15,623 nucleotides of DNA, taken from NCBI GenBank assembly GCA_002713495.1, contig PATA01000011.1, forward strand, positions 8,033-23,655, in the 5' to 3' direction. Position 1 is the stretch's first letter; every line of letters begins with the position of its first letter. The position numbers and the translations under genes were made by a program. The notes below the pieces were generated by a model, which did not search any database, was not told where the DNA came from, and saw only the letters and a program-made list of their open reading frames with translations. This DNA is from Flavobacteriaceae bacterium. Its GTDB lineage: Bacteria; Bacteroidota; Bacteroidia; Flavobacteriales; Flavobacteriaceae. Below, one piece after another: positions 7,672-15,623 of this stretch.

Positions 7672-8369
7672 TTATTTACTATTAGCTGAAAACCCTCTCC
7701 ATGAATATTTATAATCTCTATATTTGGGTCTGTTTTTAAGTACTTTCTCAATTTAGCAATGTAAACATCCATACTTCTTGAAGTAAAATAGTTATCATCT
7801 CTCCAGATTTTATTTAAAGCAATTTCCCTTGGCATTAAATCATTTAGGTGAAGTATTAAAAGTTTAAGTAGTTGGTTTTCCTTAGGTGATAGCTTAATTG
7901 ATTTATTAATTTTGTGGTTAGTCAAAATTCTCAGTTTTGAATTAAATAAAAAGTTTCCGATAACAAACTTATATTCCTCTGATTCAGGGATTTCAATTGA
8001 ACTTTGACGATTTAAAATTACTTTAATTTTTGCCAATAATACGTCAGAATCAAATGGTTTAGATAGATAATCGTCAGCTCCTACTTTAAAACCTTTTAAA
8101 ACATCTTCCTTCAATGTCTTTGCCGTCAAAAAAATTATTGGAATATTATTGTTTTTTTCTCTTATTTCCTTAGCAAGTGTAAAACCATCTTTAAATGGCA
8201 TCATTACATCTAAAATACACAAATCATAATTATTCTTCTTGAATTTTTCATACCCTTCAACACCGTTTTTCGCTAAAGAAACAGAATAAGAATTTAATGA
8301 AAGATAATCTCTTAAAATACTTCCAAAATTTGGATCATCCTCAACTACTAAAATCTTTTTATTTTTCAT
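7668..8369 (-). CDS. OmpR/PhoB-family response regulator (RprY-like)
   Basis: A 233-residue DNA-binding response regulator. The receiver domain (1-120) has the acidic pair Asp11/Asp12, the phospho-acceptor Asp54 (LDVMMPFKDG), Thr82 and Lys104 (SKPF). The C-terminal winged helix (about 135-230) shows the OmpR-type pattern, including LSPKENQLLKLL and SRSMDVYIAKLRKYL. It lies 14 bp downstream of a histidine kinase on the same strand, so the two form one two-component system. Order and architecture resemble RprX/RprY of Bacteroides, but the signal and targets are unknown. The TAA stop shares the TTAA at 7668-7671 with the convergent xerD stop, leaving no room for a terminator between the genes. 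Confidence 0.93.
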   Translation of the reverse strand: MKNKKILVVEDDPNFGSILRDYLSLNSYSVSLAKNGVEGYEKFKKNNYDLCILDVMMPFKDGFTLAKEIREKNNNIPIIFLTAKTLKEDVLKGFKVGADDYLSKPFDSDVLLAKIKVILNRQSSIEIPESEEYKFVIGNFLFNSKLRILTNHKINKSIKLSPKENQLLKLLILHLNDLMPREIALNKIWRDDNYFTSRSMDVYIAKLRKYLKTDPNIEIINIHGEGFQLIVNN

Positions 8370-8383
8370 AAGTTAAACTATTA

Positions 8384-9964
8384 TCATATTAACGGTAAAC
8401 TAACTGTAAATGTTGTTCCAGCACCCTTTTTACTTTTTAATTTTATTGAACCAAAGTGTAAATCAACTATTTTTTTTACATATGTTAATCCCAAACCATG
8501 ACCTTTTATATCATGAATATTTCCCATCTGTGCCCGGTAAAATTTTTTAAAAATTAGTTTTTGAGAACTTTCATCCATTCCAATACCGTTATCTTTGATA
8601 CTTATTGAAATCATACCATTATTTCTGTTACCAGTTATCCTAATATTTGGTGGTAATACTGAGTACTTAATTGAATTATCTAAAATATTGATAAATAAGT
8701 TGGTCAAGTGATCTTCATTACCATTGATCATCATATTTTTATTTTCAATATCAAAACTTATCTGACCCTTTCTGCTTGACACTATTAATGAAACATGATT
8801 AATGGAGGCTTTTAAAACATTGTGAATATTTATATTTTTTTTATCGATTGGTAAAGTACCTTTGTCGAGCTGAGATATTCTTAAAACACTGTCAACTTGA
8901 TTTAGCATTCTATGATTTTCCTCTCTAATCATTTTAATATATTTATTTATCGATCTAGGATCGTTAATGTTTTTTGCGTTTGTGATCGCATCCAAAGCAA
9001 GACCTATTGTAGCAATTGGAGTTTTGAACTCATGAGACATATTATTAATAAAGTCCGTTTTAATAACCTCGATTTTTTTCTGCTTAATTATTTGATAAAG
9101 AGCAGTAAATGAAACTAAAACAATGAATATCGAAAAGGAAATTGAAAGACCAGCGACACCAATAACTGATGAAAAAACAAACTTTTTCTTGTCTGGGAAA
9201 AAAACAGAAAGCATGTAGTTAGTCTTTCCATTTTCGTCAAGAAAAATTGGAGTTGAGTATTTAGGGCCAATTTCAATTTCAGAATAATTATTTGAGGTAA
9301 TTTTTGTTGAAAGATTATTATTATAAATACCAAACTCAAATCTTGTGTCAATCTTTTTTTCAGATAAAGCTTTTTTTAATAGTAAAGAAACCTCATTAAC
9401 GGAAACTCTTTTGTGTATGGGCAGACTCGACATATACTGCATGAAAATAGATCTATATTTAGCTACCTCAAAAGGATTTTTTCTATCAACTGTTTTAATT
9501 TTAGAAATGGAGGTTACCAAATTATTTTCACGATTAAAAACATCTTCACTCAAAATTGCAGTCGTTTTAATACTTTTATAATCGGAAATATTTTCCAAGT
9601 CATTAAATCTTGGGTCGACAGATATTCCATCTAAATTGTAATCTTCCTGTAAAATACCATATGCAAAGAATGTTGATAGATTAGTAGAACTTCGCTCAGG
9701 CAAAAAAAGAAACACATCAGTAAAATTTGAATCATCAGGCTTTCCTACTGAGTCTATTAACCTCTCGTAAGCGTAAATGTAATCATCTAATTCTCTATTT
9801 TGTATATCGGTTGAAACCGTTTCAATAATTTGATTCACAGCTAATGTAAAAGCCTCCTCATTATTCTTCCATGAGGATTTAATCCAATATACCTGAATTA
9901 TAACCACTCCAATTATGGAAAGTAGTATCAAAGTAACAAGCGCGATAAAATAATTTTTTCTCAA
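8384..9964 (-). CDS. Membrane sensor histidine kinase (RprX-like)
   Basis: A 526-residue sensor kinase. One transmembrane segment is at about 7-27 and a second at about 264-290. They enclose a roughly 235-residue periplasmic sensor region with no domain I recognise. The HisKA region carries the phospho-acceptor His311 in MSHEFKTP. The ATPase domain has the N box (ILDNSIKY, Asn430), G1 DNGIGM (458-463), an F-box-like IFKKFYR and G2 GHGLGL (488-493). The start is TTG at 9964: an in-frame TAA lies four codons upstream, the encoded RKNYFIALVTLILL is a proper membrane anchor, and no nearby ATG would preserve it. The gene lies 60 bp after coaE. GAATTTTG (9983-9990, minus) is a one-mismatch -7 promoter candidate in the gap. 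The partner is the downstream regulator. Confidence 0.92.
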   Translation of the reverse strand: MRKNYFIALVTLILLSIIGVVIIQVYWIKSSWKNNEEAFTLAVNQIIETVSTDIQNRELDDYIYAYERLIDSVGKPDDSNFTDVFLFLPERSSTNLSTFFAYGILQEDYNLDGISVDPRFNDLENISDYKSIKTTAILSEDVFNRENNLVTSISKIKTVDRKNPFEVAKYRSIFMQYMSSLPIHKRVSVNEVSLLLKKALSEKKIDTRFEFGIYNNNLSTKITSNNYSEIEIGPKYSTPIFLDENGKTNYMLSVFFPDKKKFVFSSVIGVAGLSISFSIFIVLVSFTALYQIIKQKKIEVIKTDFINNMSHEFKTPIATIGLALDAITNAKNINDPRSINKYIKMIREENHRMLNQVDSVLRISQLDKGTLPIDKKNINIHNVLKASINHVSLIVSSRKGQISFDIENKNMMINGNEDHLTNLFINILDNSIKYSVLPPNIRITGNRNNGMISISIKDNGIGMDESSQKLIFKKFYRAQMGNIHDIKGHGLGLTYVKKIVDLHFGSIKLKSKKGAGTTFTVSLPLI

Positions 9965-10024
9965 CTTTTTTGTTTAAATATGCAAAATTCTGTAAAAAAA
10001 AATAAAAAAAATGCTAATGTATTG

Positions 10025-10621
10025 TTAATCTGTGATATTAAACCTTATTTTGAGATCAATCAAAAGTTTTTCCAGGGATAAAACTGTTTTATTCCAGTTA
10101 ATATTTTCAATTACTTTATCTGAGTATTCTATCTTTTTTTGGTCAGACCATTGCTGAGAGACTCTTAACATAATCTGACTAGTAGTTGTAAAATCTCTTT
10201 TAAGAGTCCTCTTAACTCTTATTTCAATTGGAGCTGTAACTAAAATACAGTAATCAAATTGGAAATTACTTTTTGACTCAAAAAAAATAGCAGATTCCAT
10301 AAAAACAAAAGGTTTATTAATATTATTTGTAAACTTCTTAAAATCCTCTTGTACTTCAGGATGGATGATAGAGTTTAATTTTTTTAATTTATTTGGATTA
10401 TTGAATACAACATCAGATAAGTATTTTGGATTTAGTTTACCATTTTTGTAGCTGAGATTTCCAAAATTTTTTTTTATACTATTTTTTATTACTTGATTAG
10501 AATTTAATATTTTTTTTGCATTTAGGTCAGAATCATAGCAAGGATAGCCTTTTTTGGAAAAAAAACTTAAAATTTTAGATTTTCCACTACCAATTCCTCC
10601 AGTAATTAAAATCGTTTTCAT
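10025..10621 (-). CDS. coaE: Dephospho-CoA kinase
   Basis: Catalyses the last step of coenzyme A synthesis, ATP-dependent phosphorylation of the 3'-hydroxyl of dephospho-CoA, in the cytoplasm. The 198-residue protein starts with the P-loop GGIGSGKS (8-15). It continues with CYDSDLNAKKIL, where the conserved aspartate follows the P-loop strand, then IIHPEV and FVMESAIFFES, all typical of CoaE. The length is normal. The ATG overlaps the TGA of the upstream YbbR-like gene by 4 bp (ATGA), indicating translational coupling. CoaBC, which acts earlier in the same pathway, is about 4.4 kb upstream on the same strand. Confidence 0.95.
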   Translation of the reverse strand: MKTILITGGIGSGKSKILSFFSKKGYPCYDSDLNAKKILNSNQVIKNSIKKNFGNLSYKNGKLNPKYLSDVVFNNPNKLKKLNSIIHPEVQEDFKKFTNNINKPFVFMESAIFFESKSNFQFDYCILVTAPIEIRVKRTLKRDFTTTSQIMLRVSQQWSDQKKIEYSDKVIENINWNKTVLSLEKLLIDLKIRFNITD

Positions 10622-11580
10622 TTTTTAAGAAGATATGATATTGTTTTAGGCTCCCATCTAATATTTTTTGAGAAATCAGGAAATTTATTTAACCTAATAG
10701 GGATACTTTGATATTTCCCATTGTCGGTATCTAAATAATCAAAAATTAATTCAAAATCATCTTCTTTCACATCATTAATAAATTCAAGGGGAAATGAAGA
10801 AAAAAGTTTAACTTGTTCAGGAAATAATTTAATTTGAATACTATCTGGAATGTTGATAACATTTAAAAATATATCAAAATCCTGTTCTGTAAATTTTCTT
10901 ACAGATTCTTTGTAAATTACCCTTTGTGGTTTAAATTTAATATAAGGGTCGTTATTTGGTAGGGTTACATTTATCTGTATGTTTTTTAATACCTCCTCAT
11001 TAAAATTAATTAGAACTGGAATAGAATCAAGATTATCAATTTTAGATTTTGGACCTGAGACTAAAATACTATCTGGCAAAAATGACGAGTCATTCATTGA
11101 ACCAAATCCGGGAGAAATATTAAATTTAGAGTTTTTATCACTAACAACAGGGACCTTCTTTGTTATATATTTTGAGTAATCAAAAAACAACTTTTCGTTT
11201 TCAAAACTTAAAAAGGATCCTATTATTTGATCATCTAAAGATCTCCTGAGAGAAACCAAACTTATTATACCACTTGAATCATTGAGTTCAGCTGAAGAAA
11301 AATCTACATCAAGAGTTTTACGATAAAAACGATAAAAAAATAATTGAAATCCCGAGGTATTTATATACCCTTCAATTATTTTATATTTTGGCTGAACAAC
11401 TATAAGATCTGGAACATTAATAAATTTTACATCAAAAAAAACTAAGGCAGAGTAATTATTAGAAAATTTAGTAATACCCCAAAATAATGATGAAACTATG
11501 ATGAAAATTAAAAACAATTTAATCTTTTGTTTTTTTGCTAGTGTATTTTCTGAATTTTTAATAAAATGATTTGAGTACAT
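10618..11580 (-). CDS. YbbR-like domain membrane-anchored protein
   Basis: A 320-residue protein with a short basic N-terminus, one transmembrane segment (about 20-38, KLFLIFIIVSSLFWGI) and a long extracytoplasmic beta-rich part. Recurrent segments resemble YbbR repeats, for example INVPDLIVVQPKYKI and LPDSILVSGPKSKID. In Firmicutes YbbR/CdaR regulates the diadenylate cyclase CdaA. Here no cdaA is adjacent, and the role of the Bacteroidota version next to coaE is not established. The start is ATG, 16 bp after the fabI stop, and the stop overlaps the coaE start by 4 bp. The assignment rests on domain style, length and conserved position, so it is less certain than its neighbours. Confidence 0.75.
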   Translation of the reverse strand: MYSNHFIKNSENTLAKKQKIKLFLIFIIVSSLFWGITKFSNNYSALVFFDVKFINVPDLIVVQPKYKIIEGYINTSGFQLFFYRFYRKTLDVDFSSAELNDSSGIISLVSLRRSLDDQIIGSFLSFENEKLFFDYSKYITKKVPVVSDKNSKFNISPGFGSMNDSSFLPDSILVSGPKSKIDNLDSIPVLINFNEEVLKNIQINVTLPNNDPYIKFKPQRVIYKESVRKFTEQDFDIFLNVINIPDSIQIKLFPEQVKLFSSFPLEFINDVKEDDFELIFDYLDTDNGKYQSIPIRLNKFPDFSKNIRWEPKTISYLLKK

Positions 11581-11596
11581 TAAATTAATTTAACAA

Positions 11597-12403
11597 TTAA
11601 ATTGAGTCAATGATCTCTTGACTTACACCAACATTTGAAAATCCTCCATCATGATATAAATTTTGTAGAGAAACTTTTTTTGTATAATCAGAAAACATCA
11701 TAACAGTATAATTAGCACAATCCTCAGCAGTTGCATTTCCTAGTGGAGACATTTTTTCAGAATATTTTAAAAAACCTTCTAAGCCTTTTACTCCCTCACC
11801 AGCTTTTGTTAATGTTGGAGATTGCGAAATAGTATTAACTCTTACACTTTGGTTTTTACCAAAAAAATAACCAAAACTACGAGCAATTGATTCCAAATAT
11901 GCCTTATTTTCTGCCATATCATTATAATTAGGAAAGGTTCTTTGAGCAGCAATATATGTTAGGGCTATAATACTCCCCCATTTATTCATAACATTACTCT
12001 TGTATAAAACCTGTAAAAGCTTATGAAATGATACCGCTGAAATATCCCAACCTTTTTTCAACCAATCATAGTTTAAATCAGTATATTCTTTTCCTTTTCT
12101 AACATTTACTGACATTCCAATGGAATGAAGTACAAAATCGATTTTACCATTAAAATGTTCAACAGATTTATCAATTAAATCTTGCAGATCGGAAACTGAA
12201 GTAGCATCAGCTGGAAATATTGGACAATCTAATTTCTTTGATAATTCATTAATATTTCCCATTCTAATAGCAATGGGAGCATTTGTTAAAACTATTTTAC
12301 CTCCCGAGTCAGATATAGCTTCAGCTGTTTTCCATGCAATTGAATTCTTATCCAACGCACCAAAAACTATTCCTTTTTTACCTTCTAATATTTTATAGGA
12401 CAT
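11597..12403 (-). CDS. fabI: Enoyl-[acyl-carrier-protein] reductase [NADH]
   Basis: FabI carries out the last reduction of each fatty-acid elongation cycle in the cytoplasm and is the target of triclosan-type inhibitors. The 268-residue protein is an atypical short-chain dehydrogenase: GIVFGALDKNSIAW (N-terminal nucleotide-binding segment), PADATS, LHSIGMS, then the catalytic set Tyr150, Tyr160 and Lys167 with the FabI-specific Tyr-x6-Lys spacing. TISQSPTLTKAG and NLYHDGGFSNVG at the C-terminus are also typical of the Bacteroidota enzyme. The ATG is 22 bp from the recN stop, and a candidate promoter box lies in that gap, so fabI may be transcribed separately from recN. Confidence 0.96.
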   Translation of the reverse strand: MSYKILEGKKGIVFGALDKNSIAWKTAEAISDSGGKIVLTNAPIAIRMGNINELSKKLDCPIFPADATSVSDLQDLIDKSVEHFNGKIDFVLHSIGMSVNVRKGKEYTDLNYDWLKKGWDISAVSFHKLLQVLYKSNVMNKWGSIIALTYIAAQRTFPNYNDMAENKAYLESIARSFGYFFGKNQSVRVNTISQSPTLTKAGEGVKGLEGFLKYSEKMSPLGNATAEDCANYTVMMFSDYTKKVSLQNLYHDGGFSNVGVSQEIIDSI

Positions 12404-12416
12404 TATTTTTTTTGAA

Positions 12417-12424
12417 CAAAGATA
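12417..12424 (-). promoter_or_regulatory. Candidate -7 promoter element for fabI
   Basis: On the minus strand this reads TATCTTTG, an exact TAnnTTTG match, ending 13 nt before the fabI ATG. It sits in the 22-bp gap between recN and fabI. Any -33 element would lie within the recN 3' end, where I see no TTG at the right distance. It could give fabI its own transcript independent of the interrupted recN. Confidence 0.35.
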
Positions 12425-12425
12425 A

Positions 12426-14078
12426 TTATTCTAGTAACTCACGAGCATGTTTGATTGCGGATGAAGTCATTTTTTTACCTGACAGCATTGAAGCAATCTC
12501 TAACTCTCTTTCTTCGTATGATAATTCCTTTAAATTTGTATGTGTTACAGATTCAACTACTTCTTTAAAGACTTTTATATGCTTATCTCCTTTAGATGCA
12601 ACTTGAGGAATATGAGTGATAGCTAATATTTGATTTGAATCAGACATAGAGTGCATCATATTACCAATTTGATTTGCTACCTTTCCTGATACGCCTGAAT
12701 CAATTTCATCAAATATTATAGATGGTAAATTATGTTTTTTGGAAATCATATATTTAACTGAAAGCATAACTCTTGATAATTCACCTCCAGAAATAATTTT
12801 TTTTATTGGTTTAAATTCAGTACCCAAGTTTGGAGAAAACAATAAAACTAACTTTTCTTTTCCATATTCGTTAAATTCATCTAAAGGAACTAGATTAAAC
12901 TTAAATTTAGCATTTTTCATTCCAAGATTATTAACAATTGAATTAAGTTTTTCCTCAATTTTTGGTATTGCTTTAATTCTTTTATTATGAATTTTCTTAG
13001 ATAATTTTAAAAGATATTCATTTTTTTCTAAAAGTATTTTCTTTGTCTAATCTAGCTTCTTGGTTAATATATTTTTATCAAAAAAAACTTTTGATAATTT
13101 ATTTTGTTCTTCAATTAATTCATCTATGGATGAAACTTTATGTTTTTTAAAAATTGTATATATTTTATCTAACTTGGCATTTTTGATATCCAGTAATTCA
13201 GGGTTATAATCCAATGATTCTGAATATTTTTCAATATCATTAATAATATCTTTTAACTCAATACTTAATGAATTAATTCTAGAATAATAATTTGATACCT
13301 TATTTGTTAAAATCTTTATAGATGTCAAATTTGATATTATTCCACTTAATCTTGTTAAAATACCATTTTCGTCAGAGTTAATTGAATCAATACAAAAGGA
13401 TAATTTACTTTTGATTTCATAAATATTACTAAGTTCATTTACCTCATCTTCCAAATTTTTTAATAAATCCTTATTTAGATCCAAAGATTTTAATTCTTCA
13501 TATAAAAACTTTTGATAATCATATTCTTTAATTCCTGCATCATTAATTTTAATTAAATTTTCTAGGGATTTCTCCATAGCTTTAAGTTTTAAGAATTTAA
13601 CTTTAAATGTATTTGAATCGTCAAAACTGTCTGAAAGAGAATCCAAAAATTTAAATTGAAATGAACTATTAAAAAAAGTATGCATTTCATTTTGGTTGTG
13701 AATATCAATTAAATTCGAGCTAATTTTAGTTAAAGTTTCTAAATTAACAAGACAGTCATTAATAAAGGCTCTTGATTTTCCCGAAGGAATTAATTCTCTT
13801 CTTAAAGTAGTTTCATTTTCATAATCAATATTTTCTTGATCAAAAATTGTTTTTAAATTATATTTAGATATATCGAAATATGCCTCTATAATACATTTTT
13901 TAGAAGGATTTTTAAATACCGTTAAATCAGCTCGCTTTCCAAGCACCATTGATAAAGCACCTAAAATTATTGATTTGCCTGTACCTGTTTCGCCAGTAAT
14001 TGTAGTCATTCCCTTATCAAAATTGACTTCTACATAATCAATAATTGCAAAATTTGATATTGAAAGGGTTTTAATCAA
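12426..14078 (-). pseudogene. recN: DNA repair ATPase RecN, interrupted by one in-frame TAG
   Basis: RecN is an SMC-like ATPase that acts early in double-strand break repair. The frame from 14078 gives 343 residues, then TAG at 13047-13049, then 206 more residues in the same frame, 550 codons in all, the normal RecN length. The N-terminal lobe has Walker A GETGTGKS (29-36) followed by a coiled-coil arm. After the stop come the rest of the arm (SKKIHNKRIKAIPKIEEKL), the ABC signature ISGGELSR (about 430), Walker B IIFDEIDSG (Asp457/Glu458) and THIPQVA (His488). The stop product would lack signature and Walker B and should be inactive. The first downstream in-frame ATG is at 12920, already past part of the arm. 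The start is TTG (IKTLSISNFAIID aligns with family N-termini). A real nonsense mutation, a sequence error and readthrough cannot be told apart here. Confidence 0.9.
13047..13049 (-). other. In-frame amber codon interrupting recN
   Basis: The complement reads GAT TAG ACA here, between Leu-Asp and Thr-Lys-Lys of the RecN coiled-coil arm. The reading frame is unchanged on both sides. A single substitution from a Lys, Gln or Glu codon (AAG, CAG, GAG), residues common in such arms, would explain it. Confidence 0.9.
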
Positions 14079-14119
14079 ATGAAAATATTAAATGAATAAC
14101 ACAATAAATATATTAAAAT

Positions 14120-15055
14120 TTAAAATTTTATTTCTCTCCATGATTCATTATAAAATGGTGCAATTCTTTTTAACAATTGTTTTATTTCATTTACTTTAAC
14201 TAATGGTCCACCAGACATAACATTTACTATTTCTTTTGATTTAGAATCAAAAAAAAATTGAATTAAAAATGAATTTGGTCTTCTTTTATTTAAATCATCA
14301 AGATTTTTTAAACTATTTAATATATTTTGCTTAGCCAATTTCTGATCAGTTGTCATCTGATCTAGTCCATTTCTATGATACTCATACAAAGTTTTTCGAA
14401 AATTAACAAATGCATTAGATAAGATAGAATCAATAAACCAATATCTATTTTTTCTCGATCCATCGGGGTTCCAACCCACGACATTATTTTGTTGAGCTAG
14501 ATTAGAAATTTGCTGGGCTGTAGAAAAATATCTTTGTCCACCATTCAATGAAAACGAATCAGAATCAACTCCAAGAATTACGTATGCATAAAAACTTAAT
14601 ATTGAGATCAAATTAGATTCAAAAATATTTGAATTATAAAACAATGGTTGATATTCTTCATATTTAAAATTTATATCATTATCCTGGTAATTTATCATAG
14701 GTGATGAATAATTAGATTGATATACTGGACGTTGAGATATAATTTGTAAAGTTCCATTAAAATTGTTATTTGAATTGTTGTATTCAGTAATATTAAATAT
14801 TAAACTACACTCAATTCTTTCATTATAATCCCATTTTCTTGAGGTCCAAACTTTAGAGTTCATGAACTCTCTGATAGAGTTCTCTAGGGTTTTAAAAATT
14901 TGTTGATTAGTTTGGTTAACTAGGCTTGAATTAATCACAACACTACATTTTAGCTCCTGTGCATTTAACTGAATGGAAAAAAATGCGGAAATAAAAAATG
15001 AAATATTGTTATTCCTTAATTTTAATAATTTCTTTAAAAATATCCTTAGCAACAT
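14120..15055 (-). CDS. porD: DUF4835 family protein, probable type IX secretion protein PorD
   Basis: A 311-residue exported protein. A basic start, a hydrophobic core (about 18-28, ISFFISAFFSI) and LNA-QE at 29-34 form a signal peptide with probable cleavage after Ala32. The mature start QELKCSVVINSSLVNQTNQQIFKTLE and the later GGQRYFSTAQQISNLAQQNNVVGW are characteristic of the DUF4835 family, which I recall being linked to type IX secretion as PorD. The position between coaBC and recN is the usual one in Flavobacteriia. It probably acts in the periplasm or at the outer membrane. No other secretion genes are in the window. The only ATG that keeps the signal peptide is at 15055, which overlaps the coaBC end by 47 bp. 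The family name is solid, the PorD role is from memory. Confidence 0.8.
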   Translation of the reverse strand: MLLRIFLKKLLKLRNNNISFFISAFFSIQLNAQELKCSVVINSSLVNQTNQQIFKTLENSIREFMNSKVWTSRKWDYNERIECSLIFNITEYNNSNNNFNGTLQIISQRPVYQSNYSSPMINYQDNDINFKYEEYQPLFYNSNIFESNLISILSFYAYVILGVDSDSFSLNGGQRYFSTAQQISNLAQQNNVVGWNPDGSRKNRYWFIDSILSNAFVNFRKTLYEYHRNGLDQMTTDQKLAKQNILNSLKNLDDLNKRRPNSFLIQFFFDSKSKEIVNVMSGGPLVKVNEIKQLLKRIAPFYNESWREIKF

Positions 15056-15623
15056 TTTTCTTAGTCTTTAAATCAAATTTAATTGATTCCCCATTTTTTT
15101 TAATATAAGTAATTTTATTAGTATCAAAATCAAAGCCTGTTGATTCATCATTAAGTGAATTAAGAATAATTGCATCCAACTTTTTATTTTTGAGCTTTCT
15201 CTTTGCATTTTCATATTCGTTATTAGTTTCAAGTGCAAAGCCAATAAGAATCTGATTAGTTTTAATTTTTGAAAGTTCATTTAATATATCTTTAGTAGGT
15301 TCTAACTCTATATTTCTAAAAGTAGTATTTTTCTTCATTTTCTTAATTTCCATAAATGTTGGTTTAAAATCAGAGACAGCTGCAGCAGAAATAAAGATAT
15401 CTGAATTTTTAAAATGCAAAAGGGCTTTATTAAACATTTCATCCGCAGTTAAAATATTAATCAGCTCTCCGTCGAAGGATTTCATATCCAAACTATTGGG
15501 TCCAATAATTAATTTTACATTTGCTCCTAGGTTTCTTGCCTCTCTCGCAAGTTCATAACCCATCTTACCGGAAGATTTATTTCCTATAAACCTAACCGGG
15601 TCAATTGGCTCGTATGTTGGACC
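15009..15623 (-). CDS. coaBC: Bifunctional CoaBC (phosphopantothenate-cysteine ligase part), 5' end outside window
   Basis: The visible 204 codons are the C-terminal CoaB domain, which joins cysteine to 4'-phosphopantothenate. The CoaC decarboxylase half, which makes 4'-phosphopantetheine, would lie beyond the right edge. The frame is open from the edge and starts GPTYEPIDPVRFIGNKSSGKM, a clear CoaB nucleotide-binding signature (usually GPTxEPIDPVRxIxNxSSGKMG). Further motifs are AAAVSDFKP (about 60 residues on), ELEPTKDIL, IGFALETN, and LDAIILNSL near the end. The ATG at 15563 is internal and is not the true start. The stop TAA at 15009-15011 lies inside the porD-like gene, so the two overlap by 47 bp in different frames. 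CoaE, the last enzyme of the pathway, is encoded downstream in the same strand block. Confidence 0.95.
   Translation of the reverse strand, partial: GPTYEPIDPVRFIGNKSSGKMGYELAREARNLGANVKLIIGPNSLDMKSFDGELINILTADEMFNKALLHFKNSDIFISAAAVSDFKPTFMEIKKMKKNTTFRNIELEPTKDILNELSKIKTNQILIGFALETNNEYENAKRKLKNKKLDAIILNSLNDESTGFDFDTNKITYIKKNGESIKFDLKTKKNVAKDIFKEIIKIKE

Noticed and set aside
8912-9634. Short open frames opposite or out of frame with the histidine kinase
   Set aside because: The kinase frame is continuous and conserved. These frames have low-complexity composition and no family features.
9990-10015. Rho-independent terminator between coaE and the histidine kinase
   Set aside because: There is a long T-tract on the minus strand but no GC-containing stem before it.
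12921-13046. Frameshift in recN between its two open segments
   Set aside because: Both segments lie in the same minus-strand frame and the codons between them translate to normal RecN sequence. Only the TAG at 13047-13049 interrupts it.
13047-13049. Alternative genetic code or pyrrolysine-type recoding of TAG
   Set aside because: aroQ uses TAG as its stop at normal length, and no other gene in the window has an internal TAG. One codon is not evidence of recoding.
1-15623. CRISPR array, tRNA, rRNA, insertion sequence or phage genes
   Set aside because: Read on both strands, no regularly spaced repeats, cloverleaf or rRNA-like sequence, transposase or phage structural gene was seen.

Overview
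The window is a gene-dense, very AT-rich segment of a bacterial chromosome, most likely from the Bacteroidota, class Flavobacteriia. Three things point there. The proteins look flavobacterial: Lon, NADH-type FabI, an XerD-type recombinase, and a DUF4835/PorD protein sitting between coaBC and recN. Several genes have an upstream match to the Bacteroidota -7 promoter element TAnnTTTG. Intergenic spaces are short (largest 137 bp), and Shine-Dalgarno-like sequences are scarce. No tRNA, rRNA, CRISPR array, insertion sequence or prophage gene is visible, and no gene-free stretch exceeds 300 bases.

Layout. Positions 1-2321 (minus) hold most of lon, which runs off the left edge. Positions 2459-3784 (minus) hold an Atg22/UMF1-type major facilitator transporter. 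From 3913 the plus strand carries two overlapping methionine sulfoxide reductase B genes, one with a secretion/lipoprotein signal and one cytoplasmic, followed by lpdA. A minus-strand aroQ and a plus-strand xerD diverge from a shared spacer near 6705-6768. From 15623 down to 7668 everything is on the minus strand and tightly packed. In transcription order it reads coaBC (5' end outside the window), porD-like DUF4835, recN, fabI, ybbR-like, coaE, sensor histidine kinase and response regulator.

How the genes fit together. This is mainly housekeeping: protein quality control (lon), repair of oxidised protein methionine (two MsrB), a 2-oxoacid dehydrogenase component (lpdA), shikimate pathway (aroQ), chromosome-dimer resolution (xerD), CoA synthesis (coaBC and coaE), fatty-acid elongation (fabI), DNA repair (recN), type IX secretion (PorD-like) and an envelope-type two-component system resembling RprX/RprY.

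The most unusual feature is recN. It is interrupted by one in-frame TAG codon at 13047-13049, while the rest of the frame continues intact to a full-length C-terminal ATPase lobe. No obviously novel multi-gene system is visible. The other points of interest are small: candidate operator repeats in two intergenic regions, a long coaBC/porD overlap, TTG start codons, and MsrB paralogues that differ in location and in the resolving cysteine.
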